From contig WHTX01000004.1 of NCBI GenBank assembly GCA_009377505.1, forward strand, positions 1-43,510: DNA of 43,510 nucleotides. The letters are read 5' to 3'. The notes beneath the pieces were generated by a model that saw only the letters and a program-made list of their open reading frames with translations, was not told the DNA's origin and ran no database searches. This document shows, piece by piece, positions 30,562 to 38,690 of this stretch. The stretch is from Acidimicrobiia bacterium (GTDB taxonomy: Bacteria > Actinomycetota > Acidimicrobiia > Acidimicrobiales > CAIXPF01). A program made the translations under genes and the position numbers. Within the stretch, counting starts at the first letter, position 1. Each line of letters opens with the position of its first letter.

Positions 30562-30795
30562 TCAGGGGTTATCGCCGTGGAAGCGGTCGAGCACGTCATC
30601 GAGCCGCAGGCGGACCTGCTCGAGGCGTTCGCGTTCCGCGGCGCTGAGGTCGACGGGGTCGAGCTCGGCGAAGAGCCGGGCGAAGTGCCCGATGGCGTCG
30701 GCCATGGAGATGATGGCCTCGGCGATGAGCCGCTGGTCCTGGCGGACGGGCGTCGGATCAGGTCCCAGTACCGAGTCGGAGAAGGCGTCGGGCAT
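30562..30795 (-). CDS. small hypothetical protein (77 aa)
   Basis: MPDAFSDSVLGPDPTPVRQDQRLIAEAIISMADAIGHFARLFAELDPVDLSAAERERLEQVRLRLDDVLDRFHGDNP; compositionally normal. Confidence 0.65.
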   Translation of the reverse strand: MPDAFSDSVLGPDPTPVRQDQRLIAEAIISMADAIGHFARLFAELDPVDLSAAERERLEQVRLRLDDVLDRFHGDNP

Positions 30796-30878
30796 CGGTT
30801 GCCGCCTCCTCCTGTTCTGCTCGGCTCGGCGCGGGCGGGCTCCCAGAGATTAGTGCCCGCGGCGGATGCCGCAGCTGT

Positions 30879-31691
30879 TCAGGTCGGCGACAGGTCGGGC
30901 AGCACGTGCCGCACCGGGCGGACGATCTCGGCGTCCGGCGGCCTCGCCACCTTGTCGTCCTTGCCGGGGTAGGGGACGTAGTCGAGGACGAGGCGGATCA
31001 CCTCGAGGCGGCCCGCCCGCTTGTTGTTGTTGTTCACGAACCACCACGGCGTCGTCCGGGCGTCGGTGTGCATGAACATCTCGACCATGGCCTCGGTGTA
31101 CTCGTCCCACAGCCCGACGGCCGCCTCGTCCATGGAGCTGAGCTTCCACTGCTTGAGCGGGTCGTCACGGCGGGCGGCGAGGCGCCGGGCCTGCTCCTCC
31201 TGGTTCACCTCGAGCCAGACCTTGATGAGGTGGATGCCGTCGTTGACGAGGAACTCCTCGAACGGCACGACCTGGCGGTACCAACGGCCGATCTCCTCGA
31301 CCGTGGCGAAGTTCATGACCCGCTCGACGCCGGCGCGGTTGTACCAGGAGCGGTCGAAGAAGACGATCTCCCCGGCCGTCGGCAGCTGCTCCACGTAGCG
31401 CTGGAAGTACCACTGGCCCCGCTGCACGTCGGAGGGCACGGGCAGGGCGACGTGGCGGGCGAAGCGGGGGTTGAGGTGCTCCTTGAGGCGCAGGATCGTG
31501 CCGCCCTTGCCCGCCGTGTCACGGCCTTCGAAGACCACCACGACCCGGGCGCCGCTCTCCCGGGCCCAGACCTGCATCCTCACCAGCTCGATCTGGAGCC
31601 GTAGCAGCTCCGCTTCGTAGTCCTTGAGCGGGACCTTGGGCGGTATCGGCAGCGCGAACGGCTTGGTCGAGGACTTGGTCACGGCCCACAA
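30879..31691 (-). CDS. ppk2: polyphosphate kinase 2 (PPK2) family protein
   Basis: LVRMQVWARESGARVVVVFEGRDTAGKGGTILRLKEHLNPRFARHVALPVPSDVQRGQWYFQRYVEQLPTAGEIVFFDRSWYNRAGVERVMNF. Confidence 0.95.
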   Translation of the reverse strand: MWAVTKSSTKPFALPIPPKVPLKDYEAELLRLQIELVRMQVWARESGARVVVVFEGRDTAGKGGTILRLKEHLNPRFARHVALPVPSDVQRGQWYFQRYVEQLPTAGEIVFFDRSWYNRAGVERVMNFATVEEIGRWYRQVVPFEEFLVNDGIHLIKVWLEVNQEEQARRLAARRDDPLKQWKLSSMDEAAVGLWDEYTEAMVEMFMHTDARTTPWWFVNNNNKRAGRLEVIRLVLDYVPYPGKDDKVARPPDAEIVRPVRHVLPDLSPT

Positions 31692-31774
31692 CGTACGCAG
31701 CGCGGCGTCGGGCCGCTCGGTGGGCGGGGGTCGTCATGGCGGCGAAGACGACGGCGGTCGAGGATGATTGCCCG

Positions 31775-32404
31775 ATGACCAGCGCCATCAGGCATGCGAC
31801 GCGTGCCGACCTGGGGGACGTGGCCGAGACGCTCGCCGAGGGCTTCGCCGAGGACCCCATCATGTCCTGGGTGTACGCGGACAGGACCAGGCGTGAGGCC
31901 GACCTGCTCGCCTTCTTCGGCGTGGTGCTGCGGGGCGCCTTCAACCGGGGCCACGTGTACCTGCACCCGGGGGGCGCGGCGGCCATCTGGAGCCCGCCGG
32001 ACGTATCGGTGTTCGACCGGGTGACCGCCGGGCGGCTCTCGGACCTGATGGCCGGCCAGTTCGTGGACGAGGCTCGCCTGGCCTTCGTCGAGGAGGGCCT
32101 GGCGGGCATGACCGCCGGGCACCCGGAGGGGCCGCCGCACTTCTTCCTCTTCATGCTGGGCACGCGCCGGGCGACGCGGGGGCGGGGCCTCGGCTCGGCG
32201 CTGCTCTCCCACATGCTCGAACGGTGCGACGCCCAGGGGTTCCCCGCCTTCCTCGAGGCCTCGAGCGAGCGGAACCGGCCGCTGTACCGGCGCTTCGGCT
32301 TCGAGGTCACCGAGCCCTTCAGCCTGCCCGACGGCCCCGAGGCGTGGCGCATGTGGCGCGATCCCCGGCCTGAGGGTGGTGCCCCGGGGCACGCTGGGCG
32401 GTGA
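31775..32404 (+). CDS. GNAT family N-acetyltransferase
   Basis: MTSAIRHATRADLGDVAETLAEGFAEDPIMSWVYADRTRREADLLAFF...LGTRRATRGRGLGSALLSHMLERCDAQGFPAFLEASSERNRPLYRRFGFEV. Confidence 0.92.
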   Translation: MTSAIRHATRADLGDVAETLAEGFAEDPIMSWVYADRTRREADLLAFFGVVLRGAFNRGHVYLHPGGAAAIWSPPDVSVFDRVTAGRLSDLMAGQFVDEARLAFVEEGLAGMTAGHPEGPPHFFLFMLGTRRATRGRGLGSALLSHMLERCDAQGFPAFLEASSERNRPLYRRFGFEVTEPFSLPDGPEAWRMWRDPRPEGGAPGHAGR

Positions 32405-32410
32405 AACGCG

Positions 32411-32431
32411 CGGGACGCGTCACGCGTCCCG
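32411..32431. terminator. short hairpin, possible terminator
   Basis: CGGGACGCG-TCA-CGCGTCCCG 7 nt after GNAT stop; no T-tract. Confidence 0.45.
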
Positions 32432-32461
32432 AACCGACCAGGATGGGCGGGCGCGCCGCGG

Positions 32462-32860
32462 GTGGCGCAGGACCGGGAGGCAGCGGTGGCCGGAGGACAG
32501 CGTCGGGGCGGGCGGTACACGGCACCGGGGACCGGCAGCCCGCGGGCGGGCGCCACGGGGCGCAAGCCGCGGGCCCTGAGCCCCCGCGAGGCGGTCGAGC
32601 TGCGAGAGGCGTACGCCGTCGCCTTCACCGCTCGGGGCGTCCCCGCGGCCTCGGGCGATGCGGCGTGGGCCCAGCAGGTCCGCGCCGTGCTGGCGGAGAG
32701 CGCCGTGGGCCTGGCGCGGGCCGGGTTCTCCGACGAACAGGCCGTCGACCTCGTGGTGCACGGCTACAGCGGCCACGTCGACCAGGCGGGCCCGTCGGCG
32801 GTGCGAGCCCAGCTCCGCCATTACACCAGGGACATCATCTCCGGCCGCCACGGCCACTGA
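32462..32860 (+). CDS. hypothetical protein
   Basis: ...ALSPREAVELREAYAVAFTARGVPAASGDAAWAQQVRAVLAESAVGLARAGFSDEQAVDLVVHGYSGHVDQAGPSAVRAQLRHYTRDIISGRHGH; start uncertain. Confidence 0.55.
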   Translation: MAQDREAAVAGGQRRGGRYTAPGTGSPRAGATGRKPRALSPREAVELREAYAVAFTARGVPAASGDAAWAQQVRAVLAESAVGLARAGFSDEQAVDLVVHGYSGHVDQAGPSAVRAQLRHYTRDIISGRHGH

Positions 32861-33037
32861 GCCCGCTAGTCGACGAGGGGCCCCACGGCTACCAGCCGAG
32901 CCAGGCGGCGAGAGCGCGGCTGGTGACGTCCGCGACCAGCGACTCGTCGGGCGGGGCGATCTGCTCACCCCGGTAGACGGCGACCGAACGCGACCCCGGG
33001 TCGGCGACGGCGACGAGCACGGCGCGAGTGGCGAGGC

Positions 33038-33602
33038 TCAGGCGTCGTACGCGTCGAGGGGAGACATTGGCACGTAGACGAAGGCCTCGATCTTCTTCGC
33101 TCCGCGGGAGAGGCTGGCGTTGACGTCGAGCGAGAAGCCGGCCTCGGCCAGCGACGCCAGGCGTGGAGCGTGCCGCTTGCTCATCAGGTCGGTGAGGGCG
33201 CCGACCGGGTGGCCGTCGATCCACACACCTACCCGCCCTTCTGGTGTGCGACCGAGTTGGGCGACGATCGCGCCCTCAGCTGCAGCTTCGAGCTTGGCCG
33301 CCCAGGAATGGCTGGCAGTGCTGCTCGCCAGTGACGGAGACATGGTCGCCCGGCGGCAGGGTCGGCGAGCTCGGATCCAGGAGAGCAGGAGGACAGCCCA
33401 TCTGCAGCATGATGCCGATGTTGAGCGCGTCACCGGAGGGCGTGACGCGGCCGCCGGTGAGCGACGCCCAGCAGGTGGCAGGTATCCCACGAGATGCGGC
33501 CTCATAGAGAGTCGGGTGCACGGCGTAGGTGGACTCGCGCGGGACGTACCCGACGAGATCGGAGCCGAGAAGTACGGCGATGGCGTCCGCGCCAGGGTGC
33601 AG
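33038..33602 (-). pseudogene. HIRAN-like domain protein, N-terminally truncated and frameshifted
   Basis: Frame 1 ADAIAVLLGSDLVGYVPRESTYAVHPTLYEAASRGIPATCWASLTGGRVTPSGDALNIGIML...GDHVSVTGEQHCQPF, then other frame WAAKLEAAAEGAIVAQLGRTPEGRVGVWIDGHPVGALTDLMSKRHAPRLASLAEAGFSLDVNASLSRGAKKIEAFVYVPMSPLDAYDA*. Confidence 0.6.
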
Positions 33603-33649
33603 AACCGCGAAGGTTCCTGCACCGTGGCGGTGCAGGATCCTTCGCGGTT
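33603..33649 (-). repeat. dispersed 47-bp palindromic element, copy D (near-perfect palindrome)
   Basis: + strand AACCGCGAAGGTTCCTGCACCG-TGG-CGGTGCAGGATCCTTCGCGGTT; 21 of 22 arm positions complementary. Confidence 0.92.
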
Positions 33650-33702
33650 CGAGGCGTCTTCGGCCTGCCATTGCGCACTCCCGCCCTGGCCGGGAGCCCT
33701 TG

Positions 33703-34788
33703 CTACACGTTGAAGCGGATCTCCAGGACGTCGCCGTCCTTGGCCTCGTAGTCCTTGCCCTCGACCCGGAGCTTGCCCAGCTCCTTGGCCCTGGCCCACG
33801 ACCCGAGCGCCAGCAGCTCGTCCCAGCGGATGACCTCGGCCCGGATGAACCCCCGCTGCAGGTCGGAGTGGATCACCCCGGCGCACTCGGGGGCCTTGGC
33901 CCCGGCCCGGAACGTCCACGCCCGGGACTCCTTGTCCCCGGTGGTCAGGAACGTGCGCAGCCCCAACAGGTGGTAGGCGCGATGGATGACCCGGGGCAGC
34001 GCCCCCTCGCCCAGGCCCAGGCCCTCGAGCAGCTCGGACCGCTCCCCGGGGTCGAGCTGGGCCGCCTCCGCCTCTAGCTGCACCGACACCCCGAGCACCT
34101 CGGCCGTCCCCCCGAGCTCGGCGCTCACCGGCGCGACCACGCTGTCGGCGTCCACGACCTGGTCCTCGCCCAGGTTCACCACTGCCAGCACCGGCTTGGC
34201 CGTGATGAGGAAGAAGGGCTGGAGGTTGGCGATGGTCTCGGCCGCCAACCCGGCCCGGTACAGCGGCGTGGCGTCCTGCAGCAGCACCATGGCCTGCTCG
34301 AGCGCCTCGAGCTGGGCCGCCGCCTCCTTGTCCGACTTGTTGAACCTGCCCGCCTTGCGCCGCCGCTCGAGCTGGCCCTCGGCCGACGTCGCGTCGGCCA
34401 GGGTCAGTTCCAGCTCCAGGGTGGCGAGGTCGTCGAGGGGGGCCGTCCCGCCGACCACGTTCTCGTCCTCGAAGGCCCGCAGCACGTAGCAGACGGCGTC
34501 GGCCTCGCGGATGCCGTGCAGGAACCGGTTGCCCAGCCCCTCGCCCTGCGCCGAGCCCTTCTGCAGCCCGGCGATGTCCACGAACTCGGCCACCGCGGGC
34601 ACGACCTTGCGGGACTCGCTCATCGCCGCCAGCCGGGTCAGGCGGTCATCAGGCACCTTGGCCACGCCGACGTTCGTCTCCGTCGTGGAGAAGGGGTGGG
34701 GCGCGACCGTGGCCCTCCCGCCCGTCAGGGCGTTGAACAGCGAGGACTTCCCCGCGTTGGGCAGGCCGACTATCCCGAAGCGCTCCAT
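33703..34788 (-). CDS. ychF: redox-regulated ATPase/GTPase YchF
   Basis: MERFGIVGLPNAGKSSLFNALTGGRATVAPHPFSTTETNVGVAKVPDDRLTRL...FVDIAGLQKGSAQGEGLGNRFLHGIREADA...SDLQRGFIRAEVIRWDELL...DGDVLEIRFNV. Confidence 0.97.
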   Translation of the reverse strand: MERFGIVGLPNAGKSSLFNALTGGRATVAPHPFSTTETNVGVAKVPDDRLTRLAAMSESRKVVPAVAEFVDIAGLQKGSAQGEGLGNRFLHGIREADAVCYVLRAFEDENVVGGTAPLDDLATLELELTLADATSAEGQLERRRKAGRFNKSDKEAAAQLEALEQAMVLLQDATPLYRAGLAAETIANLQPFFLITAKPVLAVVNLGEDQVVDADSVVAPVSAELGGTAEVLGVSVQLEAEAAQLDPGERSELLEGLGLGEGALPRVIHRAYHLLGLRTFLTTGDKESRAWTFRAGAKAPECAGVIHSDLQRGFIRAEVIRWDELLALGSWARAKELGKLRVEGKDYEAKDGDVLEIRFNV

Positions 34789-34889
34789 TCGGTGCCCAAG
34801 GCTAGATCTGCTCGGTCCCCCAACTCGTGCACTTGTGACAAGTTCTGGGAGCGAGCAGAGAGCCCGGTGGGGTTGGGGCCCCCGCCGGA

Positions 34890-34930
34890 AGGCGGTAGCG
34901 GTCGGTGAGGGGAGGGGCGGGCCGGCCGGG
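34890..34930 (-). repeat. second dispersed repeat, copy 2 (inverted relative to 11667-11707)
   Basis: AGGCGGTAGCGGTCGGTGAGGGGAGGGGCGGGCCGGCCGGG; reverse complement 38/41 identical to 11667-11707. Confidence 0.8.
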
Positions 34931-34963
34931 CCTGGCTGCGCTGGGCCTACGTGGCCGGGTGCG

Positions 34964-35093
34964 AGCCCGCCTGCCGGCAACGAGCGCACCCAGGGCTCGG
35001 CCGCCGGCGCCTCACGGCCCCCGCCGACGCGCTCAGCGCCCCCGGCGGCGGTCCGGGTGCGTGCCAGCCCGCCTGCTCGCAACGAGCGCACCC
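34964..35093. repeat. 28-bp direct repeat, two copies 102 bp apart
   Basis: agcccgcctgccggcaacgagcgcaccc (34964-34991) and agcccgcctgctcgcaacgagcgcaccc (35066-35093), 26/28 identical. Confidence 0.9.
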
Positions 35094-35278
35094 CACCAGT
35101 GGTCCGCTCCTCCCGCCCCGCCGGCCTTTCCCGGGCGATCGGGCGATCGTGCGAGCGCGGCGGGGCCAGGAGCGCGATGGTGGTAACGACGCCGTGACAA
35201 CAGGGGTCCGACCCGGTGGGCGCCGCGCCGACGATGCGGTGGCACCAGCCTGGCCCCGATCCGAGGAGGTCCGCTTCC

Positions 35279-36499
35279 ATGAAGCCACTCGACGGTCTAC
35301 GCATCGTGGAAGGGTCCGCCTTCGTGGCCGCCCCGCTCGGGGGCATGAGCCTGGCGCAGCTCGGCGCCGACGTGATCCGCTTCGACAACATCGGTGGCGG
35401 GCTGGACTTCCACCGCTGGCCCTGCACCCCCGACGGCCGCAGCCTGTTCTGGGCGGGCATGAACAAGGGCAAGCGCTCCATCGCCGTCGACCTGCGGCGG
35501 GCCGAGGGGCGGGAGCTGATCACGGAGCTCATCACCGCGCCCGGGGACGACAACGGCGTCTTCCTCTCCAACTTCCCCGAGGGCGGCTGGCTGTCCTACG
35601 AGAGCCTGCAGCATCGCCGGGAGGACCTCATCTACGTCAACGTCCTCGGCAACCCCGACGGCAGCACGGCCGTGGACTACACGGTCAACCCCGCCTCGGG
35701 CTTCGCCTACGCCACCGGCCCGGTCGGCGGGGTGCTGCCCACCAACCACGTGCTGCCGGCCTGGGACATGGCCACTGGGCTGACGGCGGCCCTCGGGGTG
35801 CTCACCGCCGAGCGCCATCGGGCCCGCAAGGGCATAGGCCAGCTGGTCACGGTGTCCCTCGCCGACGTGGCCTTCGCCATGGTGGCGAACCTCGGCTACC
35901 TCGCCCAGGCGCAGTTGCTGCACGAGGAGCGGCCCCCCATCGGCAACGACATGTACGGCGCCTTCGGCCGGGACTTCCCCACCGCCGACGGCCGCCGGGT
36001 GATGGTGGTGGCCATCTCGTTGCGACAGTGGCAGTCCCTGGTGGAGGCGACCGGCATCAGCCAGCACCTGGCGGGGGTGGAGGCGGCCTTCGACGTCGAC
36101 CTCACCAACGAAGGCGACCGCTTCGTGGCCCGGGACGCCCTCGCCCCCCTCATCGGGCGCTGGATCTCGGCCCGCAAGCTCGGGGAGGTGGCCGAGCGCT
36201 TCGACCATCTCGGCGTGTGCTGGGGCGCCTACCAGACCTTCGGCCAACTGCTCGACGAGGACTGGCGTGTCTCGGAGATGAACCCGCTGTTCCGGGACGT
36301 CGAACAGCCGGGCCTCGGCAAGGTCCGGGCGGCGGGCTCGCCCCTCACGTTCTCGGCCATCGAGCGCACCCCGCCGGCGCCGGCCCCCCTCCTCGGCCAG
36401 CACACGGACGCCGTCCTGGCCGGCGAGCTCGGCCTGTCGGGGACCGAGATCGGCCGGCTGCACGACGACGGCCTCGTCGCCGGACCGGACCACGCGTGA
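35279..36499 (+). CDS. mct: mesaconyl-CoA C1-C4 CoA transferase / 2-methylfumaryl-CoA isomerase (family III CoA-transferase)
   Basis: MKPLDGLRIVEGSAFVAAPLGGMSLAQLGADVIRFDNIGGGLDFHRWPCTPDGRSLFWAGMNKGKRSIAVDLRR...SAVDYTVNP-like TAVDYTVNPASGFAYATGPVGG...NHVLPAWDMATG...YGAFGRDFPTADGRRVMVV; matches remembered Chloroflexus Mct motifs; RBS GAGGAGG. Confidence 0.85.
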   Translation: MKPLDGLRIVEGSAFVAAPLGGMSLAQLGADVIRFDNIGGGLDFHRWPCTPDGRSLFWAGMNKGKRSIAVDLRRAEGRELITELITAPGDDNGVFLSNFPEGGWLSYESLQHRREDLIYVNVLGNPDGSTAVDYTVNPASGFAYATGPVGGVLPTNHVLPAWDMATGLTAALGVLTAERHRARKGIGQLVTVSLADVAFAMVANLGYLAQAQLLHEERPPIGNDMYGAFGRDFPTADGRRVMVVAISLRQWQSLVEATGISQHLAGVEAAFDVDLTNEGDRFVARDALAPLIGRWISARKLGEVAERFDHLGVCWGAYQTFGQLLDEDWRVSEMNPLFRDVEQPGLGKVRAAGSPLTFSAIERTPPAPAPLLGQHTDAVLAGELGLSGTEIGRLHDDGLVAGPDHA

Positions 36500-37377
36500 G
36501 CACCAGCGAGGACCGCCGCACCGCGGGGGAGACGGCGACCCTCACGGTCGAGGACCTCGGGCTGCGGCCGTTCACGACCTCGGCCCTCGGGCCCGAGCAG
36601 GCGGAGCGCCTGGCGGCGACGCTGGACGCGCCGGCGGTGCCGGGCGAGGGGGCGCCGCTGCCGCTGCTCTGGCACTGGGCCTACTTCACCCCGAGCACGC
36701 CCACCGCCGGGCTCGGCCCCGACGGGCACCCGAGGCTGCCCGCCGGCGCCCCGACGGCCCGGTTCCCGCGGCGCATGTGGGCGGGGGGCCGCGTGTCGTC
36801 CCTGGCCCCCCTCGTCCTCGGGAGACCGGCCGAGCGGCATTCGACGGTCCTGCGCACCAAGGAGACCAGCGGGAAGTCCGGCGACCTGCTCGTCGTGACC
36901 CTGGAGCACCGCTATCGCCAGGGCGGGGCGGACGCCGTGGTCGAGGAGCAGGACCTGGTGTACCGCGCAGCGGGCGCTCCGGTGCCCCTGCCCGAGGGCG
37001 ACGGCGCCATCCCCGCCCCGGCGGGCGGGTGGTCGCTGCGGCGGGTGGTCGAGCCGCCGATGCTCTTCCGCTTCTCCGCCCTGACCTTCAACAGCCACCG
37101 GATCCACTACGACGCCCCCTACGCCACCGAGGTGGAGGGCTACCCGGGCCTGGTGGTACACGGGCCGCTGACCGCCGTGCTCCTGGCCGAGTCGGCGCGG
37201 GTGGGCACCGGGCGCGAGGTGGCCTCCTTCGACTTCCGGGCCACGGCGCCATTGTTCGCCGGGCTGGGGTTCGACCTCGTGGGCGATCTCGACGAGTCCT
37301 CGGGCACCGTCGACGCCAGGGCCGTGCGCAACGACGGACAGACGGCCATGGCGGCCACCATCCGCCTCCTGGGCTGA
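36496..37377 (+). CDS. meh: mesaconyl-C4-CoA hydratase / FAS1-like MaoC-type dehydratase
   Basis: PLLWHWAYFTPSTPTAGLGPDGHPRLP...RRMWAGGRVSSLAPLVLGRPAERHSTVLRTKETSGKSGDLLVVTLEHRY...FRFSALTFNSHRIHYDAPYATEVEGYPGLVVHGPLTAVLL; GTGA overlap with mct. Confidence 0.82.
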   Translation: MSTSEDRRTAGETATLTVEDLGLRPFTTSALGPEQAERLAATLDAPAVPGEGAPLPLLWHWAYFTPSTPTAGLGPDGHPRLPAGAPTARFPRRMWAGGRVSSLAPLVLGRPAERHSTVLRTKETSGKSGDLLVVTLEHRYRQGGADAVVEEQDLVYRAAGAPVPLPEGDGAIPAPAGGWSLRRVVEPPMLFRFSALTFNSHRIHYDAPYATEVEGYPGLVVHGPLTAVLLAESARVGTGREVASFDFRATAPLFAGLGFDLVGDLDESSGTVDARAVRNDGQTAMAATIRLLG

Positions 37378-37488
37378 GGGCACCTGGGGCGGGTTGCGTG
37401 GCGGCGGGCCGGGGTAGGGTCCCGGCCTGGGCCGGCTCGAGCCTGCCCCCCATGCGCAACCCGCCTGCAACGTACCAGGAGACCGACC

Positions 37489-37887
37489 TTGGCGAGCGAA
37501 GGACTGCACGAACCGCTCGAGCTGCTCGACGAGGGCCTCGTCGAGCGCCACCGGGCCATCGCCTCCCTCATCGAGGAGTTCGACGCCGTCGACTGGTACG
37601 ACCAGCGCATCGCCGCCTCCAAGGACGCCTCGCTCAAGGCGCTGCTGGCCCACAACCGGGACGAGGAGAAGGAGCACGCCACCATGACCCTCGAATGGCT
37701 GCGCCGCCGAGACCCCGCCCTCGACGCCCAGCTGCGGGCTTACCTGTTCACCACCAGCCCGATCACCGCGGTCGAGCGCCAAGTGGAGGGCGAAGCGGAG
37801 AGCGGAGCGGAGGGCGGTGCGGGCGCCAGCCTCCGCCCGGGCGACGGGTCGCTCGGCATCGGCAGCCTGCGAGAGGGCGGCGCGTGA
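37489..37887 (+). CDS. encapsulated ferritin-like cargo protein (EncFtn) with C-terminal encapsulin targeting peptide
   Basis: HEPLELLDEGLVERHRAIASLIEEFDAVDWYDQRIAASKDASLKALLAHNRDEEKEHATMTLEWLRRRDP...GDGSLGIGSLREGGA; TTG start after AGGAG. Confidence 0.93.
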   Translation: MASEGLHEPLELLDEGLVERHRAIASLIEEFDAVDWYDQRIAASKDASLKALLAHNRDEEKEHATMTLEWLRRRDPALDAQLRAYLFTTSPITAVERQVEGEAESGAEGGAGASLRPGDGSLGIGSLREGGA

Positions 37888-38690
37888 ACCACCTGCTGCG
37901 CGAGCTCGCACCGATCGGCGACACCGCCTGGGCCTTGATCGAGCACGAAGCGAAGACCCGCCTCGTCACCTACCTGGCCGCCCGCAAGCTCGTGGACTTC
38001 ACCGGCCCCCTCGGCTGGGAGCACTCGGCCACCGACCTCGGCCGGGTCGAGTCCATCGGCACCCCCTTCGACGCCGTCGTCGCCCGCCGGCGCCGCGTGC
38101 TGCCCCTCGTCGAGCTGCGGGCCCCCTTCACCGTCGCCCGAGCCGAGCTCGACGACGCCGCCCGTGGCGCCACCAACCTCGAGCTCGGCGAGCTCGAGGA
38201 GGCAGCGGAGCACATCGCCCTGGCCGAGAACCGCAGCGTCTTCCACGGCTTCCCCGAAGGGGGGATCGACGGCATCACGGCCGCCGCCTCGTCCCCGCCC
38301 ATCGAGCTGCCCGACGACCTCGAGCAGTACCCGACGACCGTGGCCCGCGCCGTCAACGGCCTGCGCATGGGCGGCATCCAGGGCCCCTTCGGCCTAGCGG
38401 TCGGCCCGGTCGGCTGGACCCGCATCATCGAGACGACCGAGCGGGGGGGCTACCTCCTGCTCGAGCACCTCGGCCACATCCTCGGGGGCCCGGTGGTGTG
38501 GGCACCCGGCGTGTCGGGCGCCGTGGTCCTCAGCCTGCGCGGTGGCGACTTCGCCCTCGAGTGCGGCCAGGACCTCTCCATCGGCTACCGCGCCCACGAC
38601 GCCGACACGGTCTCGCTCTACCTCGAGGAGAGCGTCAGCTTCCGCGTGCTCGAACCGGACGCCGCCGTGCACCTGGTCCTGCCCAGCTGA
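37884..38690 (+). CDS. encapsulin shell protein (family 1, HK97-fold)
   Basis: VNHLLRELAPIGDTAWALIEHEAKTRLVTYLAARKLVDFTGPLGWEHSATDLGRVESI...VLPLVELRAPFTVARAELDDAARGATNLELGELEEAAEHIALAENRSVFHGF...DLSIGYRAHDADTVSLYLEESVSFRVLEPDAAVHL; GTGA overlap with cargo. Confidence 0.95.
   Translation: MNHLLRELAPIGDTAWALIEHEAKTRLVTYLAARKLVDFTGPLGWEHSATDLGRVESIGTPFDAVVARRRRVLPLVELRAPFTVARAELDDAARGATNLELGELEEAAEHIALAENRSVFHGFPEGGIDGITAAASSPPIELPDDLEQYPTTVARAVNGLRMGGIQGPFGLAVGPVGWTRIIETTERGGYLLLEHLGHILGGPVVWAPGVSGAVVLSLRGGDFALECGQDLSIGYRAHDADTVSLYLEESVSFRVLEPDAAVHLVLPS

Noticed and set aside
28603-30972. Antiporter ORF extending to 30972
   Set aside because: Sequence after about 30180 in this frame is Gly/Arg-rich and antisense to a 77-aa ORF; the coding signal moves to another frame ending at 30541.
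34964-35093. Minimal CRISPR (two 28-bp repeats)
   Set aside because: Only two copies, 74-bp spacing, no cas genes in the window.
34951-37377. 808-aa single ORF spanning the mct region
   Set aside because: Only its 3' part (from GTG 36496) is coding; the 5' part is an off-frame reading of mct.
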